From Macrocystis pyrifera (Eukaryota; Sar; Phaeophyceae; Laminariales; Laminariaceae): a stretch of 64,000 nucleotides of DNA. The position numbers and the translations under genes are program-made. The notes under the pieces are model-generated. The model saw nothing but the letters and a program-made list of their open reading frames with translations, was not told the origin of the DNA and ran no database searches. The stretch spans positions 7,809,514 to 7,873,513 of the forward strand of contig JASSKH010000005.1 of assembly GCA_031763025.1 (NCBI GenBank). The letters are read 5' to 3'. This document shows, piece after piece, positions 31,256-40,877 of the stretch (its first letter is position 1; the number at the start of each line of letters is the position of its first letter).

Positions 31256-32110
31256 CGGCATGAGATCACACCCATACTTGTTGACCCTTCTCTTATCCCA
31301 ATGTCGTCGCTCCTTTGATGCGTATCCTTTTTGCGGGTGCCTTCTATTCCTTATTGTCCCCAGGCTTGTAGCCTTGTTGATTAGGGGTTCTGCTACCGTT
31401 GGTTGTCCCGTGGGAACGTCGTGTATGATTTTCCAGACCCCTCCGACGGTAATACGCGCTGAGGTATCGCGGTGTGATGCACCCTGAACGCGTTTACCTG
31501 GTTGTCGGCACGCAGTGTTGTGGCGTGTCTCGGTGTGGTTCTTCCGGAACTAACATACGCTCATGTCGTAGTTGAGGGGCGACAAAGGCGGAGCGTTTAT
31601 TTATGTACGAGTAGGTGGTCTCCCACACTATATTTCCCAGATCCCGCAGCCCGCCCCCCACCGTAGTTACCATACGCTTTCGTCTAATGAAGCACACATA
31701 ACGTCTGCCACAGTCGGCATGTTTTCTACGTTTCGCTTGATCCTCGCCCCCTCATCCCATTTGTTCCTCGACTTTCAGATTTGGAGAAAATGGGAACGAA
31801 AAACCTGCTTCTCGGTGCCTCCGTGATAGGGTCACGAGCCATATGCTGGCAGATTCTACCACGCTTGATACGGCACGATGTACAATTAATTATTTTTGTT
31901 ATAGCAAGCAATTACAGGCACCTGAGATACGGTTCACCACTCACTACCGTGGGTTGCGATGTACCTGAAGCTAACGTAGGTTCGATGCGACTGTGACCAG
32001 ACGCACCCGCCGAGAGACATGGCGGACGTAAGGGCAATCAATTGCAACGACACTTCGGATTGACGGTCTATGAATATCAGTAGTATGATATATAGATATA
32101 CTTACTTAGA
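31256..32110. other. No gene seen
   Basis: Intergenic sequence with short unsupported frames. Confidence 0.4.
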
Positions 32111-33243
32111 TCTCGATCTCTGAGCGTGCTCGGTTGGTCCATCCCTGGCCTCTCAGAGCTCCCACTTGGTTACTTGCCGGACCGTTCCAGCGAGTCTTTG
32201 TTTTTTCTCCATTTATTTCTCGTCGTACTTTCAGTCCTTCTTTCCTTTTTTCCTCTTTCGTTTCGTGTGCGTGCGTGTACTCCGAGCACGGTTGCGCGGG
32301 CGAACCCGGCACCGTCGCGGGTGTCAGCGAATGCTGGCGAGTAGAGGGGGAGTTGCAAGGAGCGCGGTCGCCGCTTTCGTGCCTAGGCGTCGCGTGTGCC
32401 TCGAGACACGAGGGATGCATCAATAGGCTCTGTCTGGCCTCCATTTGTGATTTTGAATAGAGTACGTACGAGTATTTAAGGGTCGTTCGGGATTGTAAGA
32501 TAATACTCAAGCGGTGCTTATTTTTGCGACCGGGCTGAGAGTCACAAGAGGGAGGTACCCCGAATGAGCACCAACATTGTCGAGCTTGCGTCGAGGTCCA
32601 CGGTGAGCACCGGGCTTCACGCGAGGCGGGCGACGCGGCTCACTGTGGAAGAGAGGGAGGGAAGCTTTACCCGGACTGAATCGGTGGCGAGATGGTCGCG
32701 AGAGGGGCGGGCGGCGTACGAGGCTGAGAGAGAAGCTCTGCTGTAAGATTTTTTCTTTTTTTCATTTTTTTCTTTTTTTGACTAGTGTAAGGTGTTCCCA
32801 TGAGGTAGTAAAGTATTACACGAAAGGGGACGGGGATTTTATTTCTTTTAGAATTTTTCGGTTTCATTTTCATTGCTTTTGCTGTGTTGCTGTGCCGTTC
32901 TGTGCTTTATCTTTCGTACATACGACGAGTACACAGACATAGAACATATCGAAAGAAGAAAATAAGTACCCTACCTGGGGTATGTACGTATGTACGACGT
33001 GTGAGCGAGAGTCGCGGAAAACCGCCCGCGACGCGAAGCACATGTGGCGTCCGAACTGTTTTCTCCTGGAGCATGGCGGCGGGACTCTTGGCATTATCAA
33101 GTCGCCAGTTTACAGCTAACTACAGGGACCATAAAAAAAACAATATTCAATCATGGACCTCTGTCCGCTTCGCATAATTTGATGTTCCCTTCCTGAGCGA
33201 GCGTAGCGGGCGGCGTAAGCCGCCCGCGGAGCGAAGCGCCTTG
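32111..33243 (+). mobile_element. Helitron-like element, copy 2, with extra internal segment
   Basis: The 5' part (32111-32450, A|TCTCGATCTCTGAGCG) and the 3' part (32875-33243) match copy 1. The 3' end is a perfect 9-bp-arm hairpin (GCGGGCGGC-GTAA-GCCGCCCGC), then CTTG|T at 33243. Between them is about 420 bp not found in copy 1, including a short GC-rich ORF. This looks like either captured host sequence or sequence lost from copy 1. Confidence 0.55.
32564..32746 (+). CDS. 60-aa ORF in the Helitron-like element
   Basis: Encodes MSTNIVELASRSTVSTGL then a strongly charged C-terminus (VARWSREGRAAYEAEREALL, stop). GC content is clearly higher than in the flanking element. No family is recognised. 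It may be a captured exon fragment; the short length limits confidence. Confidence 0.3.
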   Translation: MSTNIVELASRSTVSTGLHARRATRLTVEEREGSFTRTESVARWSREGRAAYEAEREALL

Positions 33244-33554
33244 TATATACATATATTTATATTCCGTACAGTTTCTACCACGTGGGTACATACGTGAAAC
33301 AGTTGTCGATTATATGTGATATAGACTTGATCGGTCAAACTAAGTGTCACGGATGCAAAATATACTGGTTCGTGCGCTCGCTGTTTTTCTGTGTGTGTGT
33401 GTCGACGTGTTCGCGTATGCGCTCGAGGACTCGCATGTATACGACATGTACTTCTTATTTTATATTCTTTTGCCACTATATACCGGCATGTATATTCTAA
33501 CTGTATACATGAAAGTGGGATTACGCCGCGACTCGTCATATTAGTCGCCAGGTG

Positions 33555-33745
33555 CGTATAGGAGCTACATGAGCTACGCATGTTTTCCCCGGCTTGAGCT
33601 GTAGACGGTATCTGCACATGTTTTTGAAGCTTGAGCTATAGGCGGTAGGTCATCTGCACATGTTTTCAAAGCTTGAGCTATAGGCGATAACTCATCTGTA
33701 CATGTTTTCAAAGCTTGAGCTATAGGGGATAGATGAGCTACTACT
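33555..33745 (+). repeat. Minisatellite cluster, GAGCTATAG units (2)
   Basis: Five units of CATGTTTTC.AAGCTTGAGCTATAG..G with TCATCTGCACATG between them, as in the cluster at 30586. Confidence 0.75.
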
Positions 33746-34032
33746 GCAGTTCATGAGTTGTATAAGTGACCTGTACAAGTACACAGAATAGAACGATATC
33801 AACACAAACAACCATATATGTTTTGTACGTACCAGGTACAGTATGTGATATTGTATGAGATCGGATCTGCTTTTGTTCTGAAGATACCTGAGGATAGGTC
33901 GACACCCAACAGAATTTGAATTTTCGTTTTTTGTCAACAGCTATATACAGCAGCTGTCAGTTGTCACCACGCACACCACAAGAGGCGTTCGCACCGAACA
34001 CAACACTGACACCCCACAGCAACACCCCTAGC

Positions 34033-34287
34033 ATGCCCACGAACCGGGGTAGCAGCTCTAGCGGCGCTTCGGCCGTAGACCAGGCTGGCGGCGGGCAGCA
34101 ACCGGACCCATCGATGGATGTGGACCCCACGAACAACGTCACCGATGTGGATGAGGACAACGATCAAACCCAAGCCGAACCCATATCATTCCTATACATA
34201 CGCAGTTGCCCCGGAGGCATTTCAGCTACTTATCTTACGCGCATGTATGTGTTGCCGAGAAAGAGCTACAATGAGCTGCGTGCATGA
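34033..34287 (+). CDS. Hypothetical low-complexity ORF (84 aa)
   Basis: Starts MPTNRGSSSSGASAVDQAGG, followed by an acidic Asp/Asn/Thr-rich stretch to about residue 55, then IRSCPGGISATYLTRMYVLP. It is GC-richer than its flanks and immediately followed by the GAGCTATAG minisatellite. The frame is open 39 codons further upstream. It may be the N-terminal exon of a gene or gag-like debris; no family is recognised. Confidence 0.3.
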   Translation: MPTNRGSSSSGASAVDQAGGGQQPDPSMDVDPTNNVTDVDEDNDQTQAEPISFLYIRSCPGGISATYLTRMYVLPRKSYNELRA

Positions 34288-34415
34288 GCTAGGATTACGT
34301 TTTCCGGGGGTGAGCTATAGGCGATAGCTCATCTGCACATGTTTCCCTTGCTTGAGCTATAGGCGGTAGCTCATCTGCGCATGTTTTGAAGGCTTGATTG
34401 AGCTATAGGTGGTAG

Positions 34416-35326
34416 GCTCGCCGTTCAGAGGTGTGGGAGTGGGTTCTGAGGAGCGGCATCTTCGACTCATGTTCTAGTTGGTGGAATCGGGGTTTCCACG
34501 AATTTCCCATAATTTTGCATATACGGCTCATCAGAGTGGGCTAGTGTTTTGATACTGCTTTGTATGAGGTTGAAAGCCCGGTGATTACGCGGGTTGAGTC
34601 ACTGGGAACGTATTTGTAGTACTTGGAAGGCGTATCTTAGATGGGAAACCAGGGGTTTTCCAGAGACGCACGAGCTTGGTCTCAGTCTCCGCGAGCACGA
34701 AAGGAATAAAACTGCTCTTCTTCTATATGTGAAGCGGAGGCCGCTCTAGGGTAGTGGTAAGGGTAGTGGTAAGGGACGCAGGTGGTTCTGGCAGCTGGAA
34801 AGCAGTGCTTCGCTTCTTCTGATTTAGATCTTCTTGTTGATGGCGAGAGCTGAGGAGGTGCTATAGTAGAGAAGTGAGAGGTAGGGGGGCGGGACTCGAC
34901 GCCCAGATATACTCGCCCCATCCCATGCCACAAGCTCTCCTAAATTCCTACTGATGTACTCCTACAGAACTTTCCTATGGCTACCGATCGTTCTTCTGCT
35001 AATATAAGAACTTCTCACTTCGTAGTCCTATCTGCGTCAAGGAACATTACTCTCGTCTAACGGGCTATCCGCCCTGGGGAACATTCCTAAAAGAACGTTT
35101 CTCTCGACTAACGGAATATCCGCCGGGTTAATCCATTCTTTGGATTATTCTCGTATTCGTCAGACTACAAGCCTGCAACGTATTATCTATATCTATAGCC
35201 CATGAATACTCCGCCCATATCACATATAGCTAAGCAAGCAACACACGTGAGTACCAACGATTACCGACTTAAAAGGCAGACCTGTCCAGGGATACAAAGT
35301 GTCCCGCAACCTTGATCTTAACACTC
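34416..35326 (-). mobile_element. TRIM-A copy 3, partial, host of a nested TRIM-B
   Basis: Internal sequence (34416-34550, with the reverse complement of the MSRRC-type frame) is followed by a terminal repeat from TGTTTTGATACTGC to GATCTTAACA at 35326. That repeat is split by the TRIM-B solo repeat at about 34730-35222. Confidence 0.65.
34730..35222 (+). mobile_element. TRIM-B solo terminal repeat nested in TRIM-A
   Basis: A full repeat in reverse complement to the copy at 23188 (TGTGAAGCGG.. to ..CATATCACA). It is flanked by TATA on both sides within the TRIM-A sequence TTAGCTATAGAAGAAG, a 4-bp target duplication. With 27348 this shows each family inserted in the other. Confidence 0.7.
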
Positions 35327-35811
35327 ATCTGCACATGTTTTGAAGGCTTGAGCTACAGAAGATAGCTCATCCACACACATTTTCCCAGGCTGAGCTATAG
35401 GAGCTACATGAGCTACACATGTTTCCCCCGGCTTGAACTATAGGCGGGAGCTCATCTGCGCATGTTTTCAAAGCTTGAGCTATGCACAATAGATGAGCTA
35501 GCTCATGAGCTGTCCGGGGTGTGCATCTTTGTGACCTATCTTACATACTCGGAGTATATTTTAGAGCATTTTAAAAAAAAGTAGTACACTCCCCCCTGTC
35601 AGATGTTGACGAGGGGGACACTGATTGTCGCCGACGAGGACGTCCAGAGAGTGTTGTGTTAGAGGATGGACGGGGATGGATACCGCACACCGAGGTTCTT
35701 CGATTTCGTCATCCATGATGGTTTGGTTGTTGGTTTCTGAAGAGGATCCTCATAGTCAGTCGCCGTCGCAGTCAACTGCAGACAAAAGAGGTGGTGGTTG
35801 CCTTGTGGTAT

Positions 35812-35915
35812 TTACGGGGGACCATAATAAATAGGACCTACGGTACACACAAAACCTATATATTTACCTATTTTTATTAACAATATTTGGTCCTATTTAC
35901 TACGGTCCCGCGTAA
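35812..35915. mobile_element. MITE-1 copy
   Basis: A 104-bp copy with TTACGGGGGACCATAATAAA at the left and its complement (slightly changed, GGTCCCGCGTAA) at the right. It lies just beyond the end of the ORF at 35920. Confidence 0.75.
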
Positions 35916-35919
35916 TAGT

Positions 35920-36282
35920 TTACCTCGTGATGGCAGCTTGCGTTGTCGTGTCGTGTGGGGGCCACAAGCCACCGATCAGTGTCTTGATTGGAAGGGTCAC
36001 ACGAGTAACACGACTTGACGCTGTCCTCGTTATCTGTTTCTGCGTTTTCTGAAGCCGATGGCTGCACGAGATGGGTGTCACTCTCGATTTGGTGTCATCA
36101 CGGTATGCAGTAATCACGGAACCAAGCTCACAGCTGGCGTCCCCGGTGGCTTGGTACGAGTAGGTGGCCCGCGTGCCTACTAGGACCAATTTCGTGGATT
36201 CGAGTCTCACCGAGTGCATGCTCGCAAGGACTTGTTCTTGCATAAAAATTGCGGAAAGCGCGAGAGCGTGAGTTAGCAACAT
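35920..36282 (-). CDS. Hypothetical secreted protein (120 aa)
   Basis: Starts MLLTHALALSAIFMQEQVLA, a plausible signal peptide with cleavage near residue 20. A polar region with Cys residues (GDASCELGSVITAYRDD, PISCSH) follows, then a basic C-terminal part. A strong donor-like GTAAGT at about 36348 and an acceptor-like CGCATAG about 45 bases upstream of the ATG could mark a 5'UTR intron. No family is recognised. Confidence 0.35.
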   Translation of the reverse strand: MLLTHALALSAIFMQEQVLASMHSVRLESTKLVLVGTRATYSYQATGDASCELGSVITAYRDDTKSRVTPISCSHRLQKTQKQITRTASSRVTRVTLPIKTLIGGLWPPHDTTTQAAITR

Positions 36283-36289
36283 TCGATGA

Positions 36290-36790
36290 AAATCGACGAG
36301 CAGTGGGGATGCTGAACCCTATGCGCGATAAAAATGAAGGAACTTACCGGGGGGAAGGAGGGACGACACCTGTGACGACGGCTTGTCCAGAAGATTGCTG
36401 AGGGTAACACCCCCTGCTCGCATGTGAAAGTGATGATAAAAATAAATAAACGTTAATAATAAAAATTGCGGAACCAAGCTCTGTGGTTCGCTGGTCATGT
36501 ACATGTATGCTGAATTCGTTTGAGCGGGTCTGGGCTGTTGGTCGTTTCGACGTGGGCCAAAGTCTTCTGGTCATATCACAACAACCACGAGACACCCACC
36601 GGCGATTTTTTTTGCGCCAATCCGGTGTACAGCAATCCGCGACTAAACAAATAGGGGAGAAATAGTGCCAAAAAGGGAGGCTTTTCCCAAACTTTGTGGA
36701 GAGGGCGGGAACAGGGTATACCCTCGCGTAAGCGTGTCAAAGAGAGGTACATGTTATAAGGATTACCCTAGGCTGGGTAATTGATCGATA
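36290..36790. other. No gene seen
   Basis: Intergenic flank; see the possible 5'UTR intron of the minus-strand ORF ending at 35920. Confidence 0.4.
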
Positions 36791-36794
36791 TTTT

Positions 36795-37095
36795 GCCCCT
36801 ATAGCTCAGCAGATAACACCATCACATTTGACGTCGTCCAGGTCACGGGTTCGAACCTCACTTCGAAGGTTTCTTTTATAGAAACGCTTGCGCGTGCCTA
36901 AAAGAAAACACATCTCCCTGGTTCCCCAGGTAATGAAACGAAGCGGGTAGGTCAGCGTACAGACGTATATGGTTCCGACGCCCCAGAGATCCCGCCTTTC
37001 AGAGGGGGGGAGAGTGTCATTAGGATTACTCTGGACTGGGTAATCGATCGATCTTTTACCCCTATAGCTCAGTAGGTAACACCATCACATACATG
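36795..37095 (+). repeat. tRNA-derived SINE-like repeat, two copies
   Basis: CCCCTATAGCTCAGCAGATAAC (36799 onward) resembles a tRNA A box, and GGGTTCGAACCTC about 50 bases later resembles a B box. A second copy at 37060 keeps only the A-box half (CCCCTATAGCTCAGTAGGTA). Both are preceded by the same leader, GGATTAC.CT..CTGGGTAAT.GATCGAT. The acceptor and T stems do not pair, so these are not functional tRNA genes. Confidence 0.55.
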
Positions 37096-37399
37096 CTCAC
37101 ACGTCACTTTTGATAACGCTCGTCCGCCCGCCGTACACTCGCGAAAAACAAATAAATTGGATGGTTGGGACGTGCCCAGGGAGCTCCCCAAACGCTGCAG
37201 GTTTTGATTTGGTGTCGATTAGACTGAGAATATGGATGTCCCCGTCGGCGAAAAACAGTGTTCTCCTTTTCGTCAATGAAAAACAGTGTTCCCCTTTTCG
37301 TCAACATGTTTGGGGGTGTACCTCTTTTTTAAAAAAAGTGATTATATTTTTTACCTGGTACGTATAGGCCATTGCGCACTTTCTCGCCCTCCCCCCGTT

Positions 37400-38135
37400 G
37401 CGGGTGGCATGGCGATGGCTTTCGTTGACGATTCATTCCAATCCCTTAAGGTTAGGCCTTCCTTTCTTTATCCTCTGCCGTACCTTGCCGGCTTCGTCAC
37501 CTTGCCGTTCAGAGGGGTGGGAGTGGGTTTCGAGGAGCCGCATCTTCGACTCATGTTGTAGTTCGTGGAATCGGGGTTTCCATGAATTTCCCATAATTCT
37601 GCATATATACACGTCTCATCAGAGTGGGCTAGTGTTATGGCACTGCTTTGAATGAGGCTGAAAGCCCGGTAATTACCTAAATTCAGGCATTCGGATCGTA
37701 TTTGTAGTACTCGGGAGGCATATCTTAGATGGCAAACCAGGGGTTTTCCCAGCGAAGCACGAGCTTGGGTCCCAATCTCCGCGTGCACGAAACGAATAAA
37801 GCTGCTCTTCTTTTATCTCTTATCACGGAGGCCCATGGTAAATAGGCCCATAACAGGCCCAAAGCACCCAAATTGGTGCTTTGTATCTCTACATATCTAC
37901 CGCGTGAATCGGAAATGCTGTCTGTTTCAAAAACGCGGCTGATGATAGGCTTCCCATCAATACTACATTGGTATTCTTGAGGAATACATTGGGAAGCCTC
38001 TCTCCCCCCGTTTTCGGATCTATGTATTAGGGGCCACCGTGATAAGCAAATAACACACGTACGTGAGTACCAACGAGTACCGACTTAATAAGCAAACCTG
38101 TCCAGGGATACAAAGTGTCCGGACCTTTAAATATG
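37400..38135 (-). mobile_element. TRIM-A copy 4, partial, interrupted by a MITE
   Basis: Internal sequence (about 37400-37633, with the MSRRCGSSKPTPTPLNGK frame in reverse) is followed by a terminal repeat from TGTTATGGCACTGC at about 37634. The repeat is split at a TA by the MITE at 37823-38043 and then decays near 38135. Confidence 0.65.
37823..38043. mobile_element. MITE-3, 221 bp, TA duplication
   Basis: Termini TCACGGAGGCCCATGGTAAA and, from the other end, TCACGGTGGCCCCTAATACA are inverted, and the element is flanked by TA (37821-37822 and 38044-38045). The uninterrupted TRIM-A sequence confirms the site. The terminus resembles MITE-1 (TTACGGGGGACCATAGTAAA), so the two probably share a Tc1/mariner-like transposase source. 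Confidence 0.75.
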
Positions 38136-38139
38136 ACAC

Positions 38140-38440
38140 CATACATATCTACAACAACTCTTGCTATACGTACAACCGTATTGTTGGACTGACGGGCCTT
38201 GCACGTACGTGCGATTTCTCCGCCTCTTGGTACGTACCTGGTATAATATAGCAGGTACATATCACCAAGTACACATTCGCGCGTACGAAAGTATTTCGGT
38301 AACTTATACAAACAACTTGGAACCAGAGTAAGGGGTTTGCAACCAAGATCTGTATTTCGAAGTTTTAGAAAAAGAGATGCAAAGTTTCAAGAATCCAGAG
38401 CGTTTTACTTGTTAGCCCTTTTTTGCTCTTTTATGGGCCC
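38140..38440. other. No gene seen
   Basis: Intergenic; featureless apart from GTAC palindromes. Confidence 0.4.
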
Positions 38441-38443
38441 AAT

Positions 38444-38979
38444 TGTTATGATCAAGGTTGCGGGACACTTTGTATCCCTGGACAGGTCTGCCTTTTAAGT
38501 CGGTAATCGTTGGTGCTCGCGTGTGTTGCTTGCTTAGCTATAGAAGAAGAGCAGTTTTATTCCTTTCGGCACGCGGAGACTGAGACCAAGCTCGTGCGTC
38601 TCTGGAAAACCCCTGGTTTCCCATCTAAGATATGCCTTCCAAGTACTGCAAATACGTTCCCAGTGACTGAACCCAGGTATTTACCGGGCTTTCAACCTCA
38701 TACAAAGCAGTATCATAACACTAGCCCACTCTGATGAGCCGTACATGCAGAATTATGGGAAATTCGTGGAAACCCCGATTCCACGAACTAGAACATGAGT
38801 CGAAGATGCGGCTCCTCAAACCCCACTCCCACACCTCTGAATGGCGAGGCAACGAAGCCGGCAAAGTACGTAAAAAAAATAAAGGGAAGACCTAGCCTTA
38901 AGGGGCAGGAAGAAATCGTCAATGAAAGCCATGGCCATGCCGCCCGCACGGGGGGGGGAGGCGAAGCAGTATCATAACA
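38444..38979 (+). mobile_element. TRIM-A copy 5, CAAT duplication
   Basis: TGTTATGAT..ATCATAACA bounds the unit, with CAAT at 38440-38443 and 38980-38983. It holds a full terminal repeat (38444 to about 38720), internal sequence with the MSRRCGSSNPTPTPLNGE frame (38795 onward, 60 codons), and only the last 15 or so bases of the second repeat. Intact flanks show that the shortening occurred within the element. Confidence 0.75.
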
Positions 38980-39222
38980 CAATACCTTACTACAGTACCT
39001 CTCATGGGAACGTTTTTTTGTTCGCAGCATCTTCGGGTACGAACGAAGAATATACATGTAACATCCGCCTGAGAGCAGCATTTTTTTAGTACAGACCGGT
39101 TTTTCATCGGTGGTGTAGTCGTTGTACTACAGTAGGCTTCATCGCGTGAAATGAAATATTTTTAGCGATTTCGAGATTTTTTTTTGTTTTGCTGACTTGC
39201 AACTATGAGTACACGAAAACAC

Positions 39223-39813
39223 CTATTGAGTTGTTTCTGGCCGCCTACGACTGCTGTCTGGCGCACCCGACGCCCCCACACACTCCATAAGGAGCGTCCC
39301 ATAATTACGCGGGCTGTAGTTTCCTGTGAGGAGCTGTAGCTGTCCGCAAGTGAAGAGCAATTGTTCAGTTGGGGATGTTTTTGGTCTCATTTTGTACACC
39401 CCAAATTTCGACCAATTTCGACAACTGCCGCACTTCTTAGTCGAGAGGTACGCCTCTGTTGAGAACCTGCAGACGTCAAACTCGAGAGAATCACAAGCCG
39501 TGACGAAACTCTCTTGGCGCATCCGCTCTCTGCTAGGCACACGAACCAGCCGGAGGTGGAAATGCAGCGTGTCAAAATAGCGTCGCCGATTTCTATTCCG
39601 ATAAAACATGCACCAGATAGAGATTAGAGTCACCCGGGAGCCCGGAGATGAGGGGTGGATAAGGTTCTCCGTGGCCTTAAGTATGGTAAATGCATAACAT
39701 ATTATAATATCATACGTCATCGCCACCAATGCGCCGCCCATGCACCCCATTACTGCTGACGTCCCATCCATCCCACTGGAAACGGAATATACTAGCGTAA
39801 GAACTGCCAACAA
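39223..39813 (-). CDS. Hypothetical membrane-anchored protein (196 aa)
   Basis: Open frame of 196 codons. Residues about 1-45 are hydrophobic in two blocks (MLAVLTLVYSVSS and MGGALVAMTYDIIICYAFTI), consistent with a signal anchor or two membrane segments. The rest is polar with scattered Cys. No recognised family. Position upstream of, and opposite to, the amidohydrolase. The frame length is unusual for this AT-balanced region but could be chance. Confidence 0.35.
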   Translation of the reverse strand: MLAVLTLVYSVSSGMDGTSAVMGCMGGALVAMTYDIIICYAFTILKATENLIHPSSPGSRVTLISIWCMFYRNRNRRRYFDTLHFHLRLVRVPSRERMRQESFVTACDSLEFDVCRFSTEAYLSTKKCGSCRNWSKFGVYKMRPKTSPTEQLLFTCGQLQLLTGNYSPRNYGTLLMECVGASGAPDSSRRRPETTQ

Positions 39814-40059
39814 TTTTCCTACTCCTTGTCCTAACTACCAATAATATTCCTACTCTTTGTATCAAGAATTTCGTACCCAGAACCGAGGTGCAGTTCTTAT
39901 TCCGTGGTTTTGTCGTGTGTCGCACTGCTGTAGTTCTCTCGGTGGAACCATCATTGTTGCGAACCCGGATGAACACCCGGCCCACTCCCAGCATCCTCCG
40001 TACCATCAAAACCGAGAATCGGAGAATGGTCAATCGCCTTCGAGTCGAACCGTCCACAA

Positions 40060-40325
40060 CTCGGACAGACCACGTACAGATCACCGATTCCCACTTCATG
40101 ATCTAGATCTTTCAAGGCAGATATATTCCCGATCTTGTATGATCTAGCTCACGTTGAGGCGTGGGATCCGTATCATCCGCATGATCTATGTAACACGTGT
40201 TTCGTGGGTTGGATCTGCCCTATATGGCAGATCCTGCACAACCCGCAACAACGGCAGGCGAGCAAATACTGTAGATGATCTGGATCGTGACCTGTACGAG
40301 GTGTTGAACCATCCAAATCAACTTC
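40060..40325 (-). repeat. GATC-rich foldback repeat, copy 2
   Basis: Reverse complement of 18745-19010 over almost its full length (CAGATC..CATGATCTAGATCTTTCAAG and GGATCTGCCCTATATGGCAG). It lies just upstream of the amidohydrolase gene. Confidence 0.65.
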
Positions 40326-40479
40326 GATCTCTCCTTAAAACCCATAGATACACGTAAATCTGCGAATGGTCAATATTAGCTCTTACTGGCAGCGAGCAAA
40401 CGAATTACGATCTTCGTGCTAGATAGCAACAACGTCTTCTGCCTTGTGTGACAAATACCGTTCGTTTCTGTGAAAAGCA

Positions 40480-40844
40480 TGACCGACGGCGTCGTTTGTC
40501 TACACGTCGCGTTCTTTGTGCACTCGCGGCCACAATGTTTTGGCAGGGAAGACTGCGATGTGATCGACCTTGGCGGAGCCATCGTTCTGCCAGGCTTGCA
40601 AGACGCGCACCTTCACATCGGTTTCATGGGAGAAAGGTGATCGCTACCGGTACTTGTTGTCGATTTTCTGCACACGGGGATCAAGTTCCGTAGAGACGGG
40701 CTATATCGCTCGTCTAGCCGTACATACCGGTGCTTGAAGCCGTCCCCATGTGAGCGTCTTTGGGTGCAGATGCTCGCGTGAATTTGTCTACGCTCGTGCT
40801 GACTCGCGCGCATCATGGCGTTGCCTTTTTTTTTAGCGTATGCG

Positions 40845-40877
<33 letters not shown>

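Larger units (their letters stand above)
34290..35515 (+). repeat. Minisatellite cluster (3), interrupted by TRIM-A
   Basis: GAGCTATAGGCG..TAGCTCATCTGCACATGTTT units occupy 34290-34415 and resume at 35325-35515. The sequence between is a TRIM-A copy that itself holds TRIM-B, so the cluster predates both insertions or their remnants. Confidence 0.7.

Noticed and set aside
30586-35515. CRISPR-like array
   Set aside because: Units are variable, spacers are not unique sequences of constant length, and the genome is eukaryotic.
36799-36880. Possible tRNA gene
   Set aside because: A and B boxes are recognisable but acceptor and T stems do not pair, and a truncated copy with the same leader follows; better explained as a SINE.
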